Assembly: GCA_030705805.1 (NCBI GenBank)
Contig: JAUZPY010000004.1
Coordinates: forward strand, 1 to 48,165
Direction: 5' to 3'
DNA from: Bacillota bacterium
Lineage (GTDB): Bacteria; Bacillota; Clostridia; CAKSNL01; HGM11501
DNA length: 48,165 bases
The notes beneath the pieces were generated by a model that saw nothing but the letters and a program-made list of their open reading frames with translations, was not told the origin of the DNA and did not search any database. Shown here piece by piece: positions 42,699-48,165 of the stretch (position 1 is its first letter; the number at the start of each line of letters is the position of its first letter). Position numbers and translations under genes: made by a program.

Positions 42699-42732
42699 AC
42701 TATTAAACCAATAGGAAAGGTAGGTTATTCAA

Positions 42733-42822
42733 ATGAATAGTTTAAAGATGCTTAGAGCGATTAATGAAAAGGAACGAATGTGCCAGTGTTGTTGTAGCCT
42801 ATTAAACACAAATTTTAAATAA
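42733..42822 (+). CDS. 29-aa cysteine-rich leader ORF (MCQCCC) upstream of metY
   Basis: Too short for the ORF track. Begins MNSLKMLRAINEKERMCQCC and ends 17 bases before metY; codons 17-21 are tgc cag tgt tgt tgt (C Q C C C). A cluster of four cysteine codons in a short translated leader ahead of cysteine/homocysteine synthesis genes fits ribosome-mediated sensing of Cys-tRNA. RBS candidate AGGAAAGG lies 12 bases upstream, rather distant. No classical terminator stem follows, so coupling or stalling near the metY RBS is more likely than transcription attenuation. Confidence 0.6.
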   Translation: MNSLKMLRAINEKERMCQCCCSLLNTNFK

Positions 42823-42839
42823 TAAAGGAGATAATAACA

Positions 42840-44129
42840 ATGGCTAATAAAAATTACAAATTTGAAACTATACAGATACATGCAGGACAAGAGCAGCCGG
42901 ATTCGGCAACGGATGCAAGAGCAGTTCCGATTTATGCGACTACTTCTTATGTATTCAAGGACAGCGCCGAGGCAGCCGGCAGATTTGGACTTACTAAGCC
43001 GGGCAACATTTATACAAGACTGATGAACCCCACATCCACTGTTTTTGAGGAAAGAATTGCAGCTTTGGAAGGTGGCGCAGCAGCTCTTGCTGTGGCATCG
43101 GGTGCAGCGGCAATTACTTATGCTGTTACCAATATTGCGATTGCGGGAGACAATATTGTTTCTTCTGTAAACCTTTACGGAGGAACATATAATTTATTTG
43201 CAAATACTCTTAAGGACCAGGGAATTGAAACAACCTTTGTTGATCCGTCAGAGCCATTAAATTTTGAAAAAGCTATAAAGGAAAATACAAAACTTTTATA
43301 TGCGGAAACTCTTGGCAACCCAAATTCTGACGTAATAGATCTTAAGGCAATTGCAGACATTGCACATAAACACGGGATTCCATTCATTGTAGACAGTACA
43401 TTTGCAACGCCTTATCTTATAAGACCTATCGAATACGGAGTGGATGTTGTCGTACATTCGGCAACAAAATTTATCGGAGGACATGGAACTGTAATGGGCG
43501 GTGTAATAATTGATTCCGGTAATTTTGACTGGGGCCAAAACGATAAGTTCCCGGGACTTTCAAAGCCTAACCCCTCATACCATGGCGTAGTATTTACAAA
43601 AGCAGCCGGAAGTCTGGCATACATTATAAAAATCAGGACAACGCTTTTAAGAGATCAGGGTGCTACGATTTCACCGTTTAATTCATTCCTGCTTTTGCAG
43701 GGATTAGAAACGTTATCGCTGCGTGTTGAGAGGCATGTTGAAAATGCTTTAAAAGTCGTTGATTTTCTAAAAAATCACCCTCAAGTTGAAAGGGTAAATC
43801 ATCCGTCGCTGTCAAAAGGAAGAGCAAAAGAACTTTATGATAAATACTTCCCTCATGGTGCAGCGTCAATTTTTACATTTGAAATCAAGGGTGACCAAGA
43901 AACCGCAAAGAAATTTTCTGAAAGTTTAAAGCTTTTCTCTTTGCTTGCTAATGTAGCGGATGTTAAATCGCTTGTTATTCATCCAGCTTCAACAACGCAT
44001 TCGCAATTATCGGAGGAAGAACTTTTAGATGCAGGAATTAAACCTAATACGGTAAGACTTTCAATCGGAACCGAGCACATTGATGATATTATAGAAGACT
44101 TAAAGCATGGCTTTGAGGCAGTAAAATAA
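42840..44129 (+). CDS. metY: O-acetylhomoserine sulfhydrylase (MetY type)
   Basis: 429-aa PLP enzyme of the Cys/Met metabolism family, making homocysteine (or cysteine) from O-acetylated homoserine (serine) and sulfide. The PLP lysine is in [35 protein letters not shown] and SGAAAITYA are typical of the long MetY form, which exceeds MetB/MetC (about 380 aa). RBS AAAGGAG. It is followed 23 bases later by cysK and preceded by the cysteine-rich leader ORF. Confidence 0.94.
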   Translation: MANKNYKFETIQIHAGQEQPDSATDARAVPIYATTSYVFKDSAEAAGRFGLTKPGNIYTRLMNPTSTVFEERIAALEGGAAALAVASGAAAITYAVTNIAIAGDNIVSSVNLYGGTYNLFANTLKDQGIETTFVDPSEPLNFEKAIKENTKLLYAETLGNPNSDVIDLKAIADIAHKHGIPFIVDSTFATPYLIRPIEYGVDVVVHSATKFIGGHGTVMGGVIIDSGNFDWGQNDKFPGLSKPNPSYHGVVFTKAAGSLAYIIKIRTTLLRDQGATISPFNSFLLLQGLETLSLRVERHVENALKVVDFLKNHPQVERVNHPSLSKGRAKELYDKYFPHGAASIFTFEIKGDQETAKKFSESLKLFSLLANVADVKSLVIHPASTTHSQLSEEELLDAGIKPNTVRLSIGTEHIDDIIEDLKHGFEAVK

Positions 44130-44152
44130 AAAATTAAATGGAGGCAATTATT

Positions 44153-45085
44153 ATGTCAAAAATATATAAATCAGCAGATGAACTTGTAGGAAAAACACCG
44201 CTTCTTGAGCTTACGAAAATAGAAAAAGTAAATAATCTTGAAGCAACTATTCTTGCTAAACTTGAATATTTCAATCCGGCAGGAAGTGTAAAAGACAGAA
44301 TTGCAAAAGCAATGATTGACGATGCAGAGCAAAAGGGATTGCTAAAGGAGGGCTCTGTTATTATTGAACCTACTTCAGGTAATACCGGAATCGGTCTGGC
44401 ATCAATTGCGGCAGCAAGAGGCTACAGAATTATTATTGTCATGCCTGAGACGATGAGCGTTGAAAGAAGAACTCTGATGAAGGCATACGGAGCAGAACTT
44501 GTGCTGACTGAAGGTGCTAAGGGAATGAAAGGCGCAATTGAAAAAGCTGATGAGCTGGCAAAAGAAATTCCCTTGAGCTTTATTCCGGGACAGTTTGTAA
44601 ATCCGGCTAATCCTGAAGTTCACAGAACCACAACCGGTCCGGAAATATATGAGGATACTGACGGGAAAGTTGATATTTTTGTTGCAGGTGTAGGTACCGG
44701 CGGAACCGTTACAGGTGTCGGAGAATACTTAAAGTCAAAAAATCCGAATATTTGGGTAGTTGCAGTTGAGCCTGAATCCTCACCTGTTCTCTCAAAAGGC
44801 ACGGCAGGTTCTCATAAAATTCAGGGAATCGGAGCAGGCTTTGTTCCGGATGTTCTGAATACAAAAATTTACGATGAAATTATACCGGTATCTAATGATG
44901 ATGCATTTGCAATCGGCAAGGAAATTGGCAAGGCGGAAGGCGTACTTGTCGGTATCTCATCCGGTGCTGCAGCGTATGCGGCAATACAGCTTGCAAAAAG
45001 ACCTGAAAACAAAGGCAAAACAATAGTTGCTCTTTTACCGGACACAGGTGACAGATATCTTTCCACACCCTTGTTTGCAGAATAA
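44153..45085 (+). CDS. cysK: cysteine synthase A
   Basis: 310-aa PLP-dependent O-acetylserine sulfhydrylase. PLP lysine in [11 protein letters not shown], phosphate-binding [22 protein letters not shown] and [11 protein letters not shown] motifs are intact. Start moved to ATG 44153, since the ORF-track ATG at 44138 overlaps the ribosome binding site (GGAGG). Forms a sulfur-assimilation unit with metY. A long imperfect hairpin follows. Confidence 0.96.
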   Translation: MSKIYKSADELVGKTPLLELTKIEKVNNLEATILAKLEYFNPAGSVKDRIAKAMIDDAEQKGLLKEGSVIIEPTSGNTGIGLASIAAARGYRIIIVMPETMSVERRTLMKAYGAELVLTEGAKGMKGAIEKADELAKEIPLSFIPGQFVNPANPEVHRTTTGPEIYEDTDGKVDIFVAGVGTGGTVTGVGEYLKSKNPNIWVVAVEPESSPVLSKGTAGSHKIQGIGAGFVPDVLNTKIYDEIIPVSNDDAFAIGKEIGKAEGVLVGISSGAAAYAAIQLAKRPENKGKTIVALLPDTGDRYLSTPLFAE

Positions 45086-45093
45086 TGTTTCTT

Positions 45094-45168
45094 AAGCGGT
45101 TATACTTAATACTATTCTTTGTCAGTTTAGACTAAGGAACAGTATAAAAAGTATAGCCGCTTGTATTT
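45094..45168 (+). terminator. long imperfect terminator-like hairpin after cysK
   Basis: AAGCGGTTATACTT pairs with AAGTATAGCCGCTT, and inner ATACTATTC with GGAACAGTAT. A T-rich GTATTTTA follows. Confidence 0.55.
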
Positions 45169-45213
45169 TAGGTAAAAATGTTATATAGTATCATAAAAAG
45201 GAAGGATGTATTT

Positions 45214-45582
45214 ATGAAAATAATAAAAACAAATAGTGCTCCCGAAGCTATAGGCCCGTATTCTCAGGCTGCTAATTCCGGTAATCTTTTATTTACCTCA
45301 GGGCAACTTGGTATAAATCCGAAAAGCGGTGTTATTGCAGAGGGAATAGAAGCTCAAGTGGAGCAAGCTATAAATAATATTGGAGCTATTCTTAATAAAG
45401 AAGGGCTTACATATGAAAATGTAATTAAAACAACTTGTTTTTTAAGTGATATAAAAAACTTCCAGGTTTTTAATGAAATTTACGGCAGATTTTTTACGGG
45501 TAAGCCTGCACGTTCATGCGTGGAGGTTTCCGCTTTACCAAAGGGTGCGTTGGTTGAAATTGAAGTAATAGCAGAAAAGTAA
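45214..45582 (+). CDS. ridA: RidA-family reactive intermediate deaminase
   Basis: 122 aa. Hydrolyses 2-aminoacrylate and related enamines released by PLP enzymes such as cysteine/serine-processing enzymes. Standard motifs AIGPYSQAA, FTSGQLGI, NIGAILNKEG and the active-site Arg with GKPARSCVEVSALPKGALVEIE. Start ATG 45214 follows AAAAGGAAGG; the upstream ATG lacks an RBS. Placement beside metY and cysK fits detoxification of their leaving products. Confidence 0.94.
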   Translation: MKIIKTNSAPEAIGPYSQAANSGNLLFTSGQLGINPKSGVIAEGIEAQVEQAINNIGAILNKEGLTYENVIKTTCFLSDIKNFQVFNEIYGRFFTGKPARSCVEVSALPKGALVEIEVIAEK

Positions 45583-45641
45583 ACGGCCTATTGAATTTAT
45601 TTTTATCTTATGATATAATACCTACTAAATCAATGGGATGA

Positions 45642-45669
45642 AAAACACAGCTATCCGCTGTGTTTTTTA
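45642..45669. terminator. terminator after ridA
   Basis: AAAACACAGC / GCTGTGTTTT stem with 5-base loop and TTTTTT. Confidence 0.8.
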
Positions 45670-45702
45670 TATCAGCTACATTAACGATAGAAGGTGAGAG
45701 CG

Positions 45703-46476
45703 TTGCTTAATCAGTTTTCAAGAACAGAACTAATATTTGGGAAAGAAGCTATTGAAAAATTGCAGAGTTCCCGTGTCGCTGTATTTGGAATCGGAGGTGT
45801 AGGCGGTTATGCAGTTGAGGCTTTGGCTAGAAGCGGAATCGGAACATTAGATTTGATTGATGACGATAAAATATGTATTACTAACATTAACAGGCAGATA
45901 TATGCAACACGCATGACAGTTGGCCTATTTAAGGTGGATGTTGCAGAAGAAAGAATACATGATATATGCCCTAATACTGTGGTAAATAAATATAAATGTT
46001 TTTTCATGCCGGACACAGCAGGCGGGTTTGATTTTAAAGAGTATGATTATGTCATTGATGCTATAGATACTGTTAAAGGCAAACTGGAGCTTGTAGAGCA
46101 AGCAGAAAAAAACAATGTCCCCATTATATCTTCAATGGGAGCAGGGAACAAGGTGGATCCCACTGCGTTTCGTGTTGCTGACATATATGATACAAAAGTT
46201 TGCCCTTTGGCAAAAGTAATGAGACATGAACTGAAAAAGAGGGGTATAGAAAAGCTGAAAGTAGTTTATTCGGAAGAAAAACCCATAAGGCCGGTTGAAG
46301 ATATGGAAATAAGCTGCCGTGAGCATTGCGTATGCCCCCCGGGAACAGTACGAAAATGCACTGTAAGACGAGATATTCCGGGTTCAAATGCTTTTGTTCC
46401 TTCTGTTGCAGGACTTATTATTGCCGGAGAGGTTATAAAAGACCTCACTAAATTTACAACGGAAGGCAGATATTAA
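45703..46476 (+). CDS. tcdA: tRNA threonylcarbamoyladenosine dehydratase (ThiF/E1-like)
   Basis: About 257 aa. ATP-binding GIGGVGGYAVEALARSGIG and the Asp/Arg region DDDKICITNINRQIYA are those of the ThiF/MoeB/TcdA group; DAIDTVKGKLELV and the later cysteines match TcdA, which cyclises t6A37 in tRNA to ct6A. No ThiS/MoaD partner is nearby. GTG at 45694 is inside the RBS (AAGGTGAGAG), so TTG 45703 is preferred. mnmA follows closely, so two tRNA-modification genes are co-transcribed. Confidence 0.9.
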   Translation: MLNQFSRTELIFGKEAIEKLQSSRVAVFGIGGVGGYAVEALARSGIGTLDLIDDDKICITNINRQIYATRMTVGLFKVDVAEERIHDICPNTVVNKYKCFFMPDTAGGFDFKEYDYVIDAIDTVKGKLELVEQAEKNNVPIISSMGAGNKVDPTAFRVADIYDTKVCPLAKVMRHELKKRGIEKLKVVYSEEKPIRPVEDMEISCREHCVCPPGTVRKCTVRRDIPGSNAFVPSVAGLIIAGEVIKDLTKFTTEGRY

Positions 46477-46492
46477 AAAAGAGGTGTCTTTG

Positions 46493-47581
46493 ATGCAGAA
46501 AAATACCAATGAAACTGAAAATAAAGCATTAATAGCAATGAGCGGTGGCGTTGATTCCAGTGTCGCAGCTTATCTTACGAAAAATAAAGGATATGACTGT
46601 ATAGGTGCAACTATGCGCCTTTTTCAAAATGAAGATGCAGGAATTCCGAGAGAATCCACGTGCTGCTCTCTTGATGATGTTGAAGATGCCAGAAGTGTAT
46701 GCCATAAACTTGGTATACCATATTATGTATTCAATTTTACAGAAGACTTTAGTACCCATGTAATCGACCGGTTTGTTTCTGCTTATGAACTTGGTACTAC
46801 TCCTAACCCGTGTATTGATTGCAACAGATTTCTCAAGTTCGAAAAATTATTTAGGAGAGCTGAAGAAATTGAATGTGAATATGTTGTGACAGGTCATTAT
46901 TCGAGAATTGAAAAATCAGGGGAGCGGTATCTTTTAAAGAAAGCGGTAGATTTAAATAAAGACCAAAGCTATGTTCTATATTCCATGACGCAGGAGCAGC
47001 TTGCACACACCATGTTTCCTTTAGGGGAACTATGCAAGTCGGAAACAAGAGCCATTGCCGAAGCTAATGGATTTATTAATGCAAAAAAACATGAAAGTCA
47101 GGACATTTGTTTTGTGCCTGACGGAGATTATGCTAAAATTATTGAACAACATACAGGAAAAAAATACCCTGAAGGTAATTTTGTCACTCGTGACGGGGAA
47201 ATACTCGGTAAACATAAAGGAATAATTAGGTATACCATAGGGCAAAGAAAAGGTCTTGGGCTTGCTCTTAAAGAGCCTTTATATGTATGTGAAAAACGTC
47301 TGGAAACAAACGAAGTTGTACTGGGACGAAATGAAGAGCTATTTTCAAAGGAACTTGATGCTAATGATTTTAACTGGATTGCGGTAGATGGGCTAAATGA
47401 TGCTATTCATGTTAAGGCTAAAATACGTTATCGTCAGGAAGAGCAGCCGGCAACGGTATTCCCAACAGGAGAAAACAGTGTGCATATTGAATTTGATGCA
47501 CCCCAAAGAGCCATTGCAAAAGGTCAGGCTGTGGTGCTGTATGACGGGGATGTAGTTGTTGGCGGCGGCACAATATGCTGA
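46493..47581 (+). CDS. mnmA: tRNA-specific 2-thiouridylase MnmA
   Basis: About 362 aa. Adds sulfur to U34 of Lys, Glu and Gln tRNAs. PP-loop AMSGGVDSSVAAYL, catalytic cysteine in NPCIDCNRFLKF, second cysteine in ESQDICFVPDGDY, and the C-terminal beta domain with IRYTIGQRKGLG. ATG 46493 follows AAGAGGTG. In many clostridia mnmA follows an Rrf2-nifS-nifU set; here nifS and nifU are missing between the Rrf2 gene and mnmA, so the sulfur donor must be encoded elsewhere. Confidence 0.96.
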   Translation: MQKNTNETENKALIAMSGGVDSSVAAYLTKNKGYDCIGATMRLFQNEDAGIPRESTCCSLDDVEDARSVCHKLGIPYYVFNFTEDFSTHVIDRFVSAYELGTTPNPCIDCNRFLKFEKLFRRAEEIECEYVVTGHYSRIEKSGERYLLKKAVDLNKDQSYVLYSMTQEQLAHTMFPLGELCKSETRAIAEANGFINAKKHESQDICFVPDGDYAKIIEQHTGKKYPEGNFVTRDGEILGKHKGIIRYTIGQRKGLGLALKEPLYVCEKRLETNEVVLGRNEELFSKELDANDFNWIAVDGLNDAIHVKAKIRYRQEEQPATVFPTGENSVHIEFDAPQRAIAKGQAVVLYDGDVVVGGGTIC

Positions 47582-47742
47582 TTTAGATAAAAAGGCTTGG
47601 TTAAATAAAATGGCTAATATGTTTTTAGACCATATCGGAATAAATGCCTGAAACTGCTTATTGAATTCAGGGAAATTTAAAAACAGCCTTTTTTAAACGT
47701 GAACTTGTCAGCAAAAAATAGAACATAAAAAAACGCAATAAT

Positions 47743-47784
47743 AAAAATGCCCTTGTTCGGCTTGAGCCGAACAAGGGCATTTTT
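47743..47784. terminator. perfect bidirectional terminator upstream of the CRISPR-Cas locus
   Basis: 20-bp perfect arms AAAAATGCCCTTGTTCGGCT / AGCCGAACAAGGGCATTTTT with almost no loop. It insulates mnmA from the cas9 region on both strands. Between 47582 and 47742 there is only a small CCTGAA / TTCAGG stem and no gene. Confidence 0.85.
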
Positions 47785-47836
47785 GTCAATATAAGAAGTG
47801 AGTTCCGTGTTCAGAATAACAATTATAAAATAATTA

Positions 47837-47865
47837 TTGATTAGATTGTCGAAATATAGTATAAT
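47837..47865 (+). promoter_or_regulatory. candidate cas9 promoter
   Basis: TTGATT, 17 bases, exact TATAAT. Its transcript would start near 47872, giving a cas9 leader of about 160 bases that is antisense to the whole tracrRNA. Confidence 0.6.
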
Positions 47866-47877
47866 CAGTGTAAGCAA

Positions 47878-47905
47878 AAGAAAAAAACCTGCATAAGCAG
47901 GTTTT
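47878..47905 (-). terminator. tracrRNA terminator
   Basis: On the minus strand AAAACCTGC / GCAGGTTTT with TTAT loop, followed by a run of seven T. On the plus strand the same stem has only four T, so it should be weak for cas9 transcription. Confidence 0.8.
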
Positions 47906-47993
47906 GTACCACACACTGTGGAGTCCTTACGGACGATTTGAATAAATTTTTATTTGAACTTATAGTGTAATCTTATATGGTAGTAATAAGATT
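47880..47993 (-). ncRNA. predicted tracrRNA
   Basis: On the minus strand, starting about 7 bases after the -10 box, the sequence reads TTACTACCATATAAGATTAC then ACTATAAGTTCAAATAAA (anti-repeat with the AAGTTNAAAT junction of tracrRNAs). Next come an AT-rich nexus region, stem GTCC-GTAA-GGAC, stem CCACA-GTG-TGTGG, and a terminator stem: about 114 nt. The matching CRISPR repeat, not in the window, should contain something close to TAGTGTAATCTTATATGGTA. It lies immediately divergent to cas9, which supports the call. Confidence 0.75.
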
Positions 47994-47999
47994 AACTGT

Positions 48000-48028
48000 A
48001 ATATATCATATTACAAAGGAGTTGTCAA
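48000..48028 (-). promoter_or_regulatory. tracrRNA promoter overlapping the cas9 RBS
   Basis: On the minus strand exact TTGACA, 17 bases, TATATT with TGA extension. The -35 box lies between the cas9 Shine-Dalgarno (AAAGGAG, 48015-48021) and the cas9 ATG (48031), and the spacer contains the Shine-Dalgarno complement. Confidence 0.8.
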
Positions 48029-48030
48029 GA

Positions 48031-48165
48031 ATGAAAAAAGAATTTGGCGAGTATTATTTAGGACTGGACATAGGTACTGATTCAATCGGATGGGCAGTAA
48101 CTGATAAAGAGTACAATTTAAAAAGATTTAACGGTAATGACATGTGGGGAATCCATCTGTTTAAT
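48031..48165 (+). CDS. cas9: Cas9 endonuclease, first 45 codons, runs off the window
   Basis: ATG follows AAAGGAG with a 9-base spacer. The N-terminus YYLGLDIGTDSIGWAVTD is the RuvC-I motif of Cas9 with the catalytic Asp, and LKRFNGNDMWGIHLF resembles the K(D/N)(L/M)WG(V/I)RLF that follows in Cas9 proteins of the Treponema denticola / Finegoldia type. The rest (bridge helix, HNH, PAM-interacting domain) lies outside, so subtype II-A versus II-C cannot be settled. The divergent tracrRNA is directly upstream. The CRISPR array, cas1, cas2 and any csn2 would be expected downstream. Confidence 0.93.
   Translation, partial: MKKEFGEYYLGLDIGTDSIGWAVTDKEYNLKRFNGNDMWGIHLFN

Noticed and set aside
47677-47916. 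Minus-strand 79-aa ORF (MCGTKPAYAGFFLL...) upstream of cas9
   Set aside because: It runs through two terminator hairpins and the tracrRNA and has no ribosome binding site; treated as a chance frame.
47880-48000. tracrRNA on the plus strand
   Set aside because: On the plus strand the stems would precede the anti-repeat and no terminator follows; order and T-run fit only the minus strand.

Overview
The window is about 48 kb of low-GC DNA with strong AGGAGG-type ribosome binding sites, frequent TTG and GTG starts and near-consensus sigma-A promoters. Together with rubrerythrin, a ferredoxin:thioredoxin reductase-type protein, a lysine riboswitch, PyrR-type attenuation and PhoPR/Pst, this points to an anaerobic Firmicute, most likely a clostridial lineage. 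I cannot name genus or species. No rRNA, tRNA or CRISPR array was seen.

Layout. (1) 1-10.8 kb, plus strand: carbohydrate uptake and catabolism. A truncated MFS/OPA-like transporter and an FGGY kinase are each followed by a tiny remnant-like ORF. Then come an M20 amidohydrolase, a YitT-like membrane protein, an ArsB/NhaD/SLC13-type permease, and a tight operon of MFS transporter, NagA-like deacetylase, divergent NagB-like protein and ceramidase-like hydrolase. (2) 10.9-17.3 kb: surface and stress genes (DUF2207 protein, peroxiredoxin, YjdF-like membrane protein, lipoprotein, secreted LamG protein), ending in a decayed IS200/IS605 transposase. (3) 17.3-25.6 kb, minus strand: a short KdpD-like kinase, KdpE-like regulator and pyruvate kinase; a lysine ABC transporter behind a lysine riboswitch; and pyrR-uracil permease behind an attenuator. 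(4) 26.2-32.6 kb, plus: a GltD-like flavoprotein, PiT phosphate transporter with DUF47 partner, a Ca2+-type P-ATPase and two tiny overlapping genes. (5) 32.7-35.4 kb: a redox cluster (rubrerythrin, FTR-like protein, thioredoxin, Crp/Fnr regulator, Cu/Zn SOD). (6) 35.7-42.1 kb: pstSCAB-phoU-phoPR with a circularly permuted PstS. (7) 42.1-47.6 kb: an Rrf2 regulator, a short ORF encoding CQCCC, metY, cysK, ridA, tcdA and mnmA, a sulfur and tRNA-thiolation neighbourhood. (8) 47.6-48.2 kb: the start of a type II CRISPR-Cas locus, with the first 45 codons of cas9 at the window edge and a divergent tracrRNA whose promoter lies over the cas9 ribosome binding site.

The strongest candidates for unreported biology are the interlocked tracrRNA/cas9 control region, the cysteine-rich leader ORF ahead of metY-cysK with a heptamer shared by the Rrf2 promoter, and a family of palindromic intergenic elements (GGCATAAGGGAG...) scattered over about 26 kb. 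All calls are from reading the sequence; no database search was run. Start codons were moved from the ORF track wherever a ribosome binding site or promoter made the longer start impossible or unlikely.
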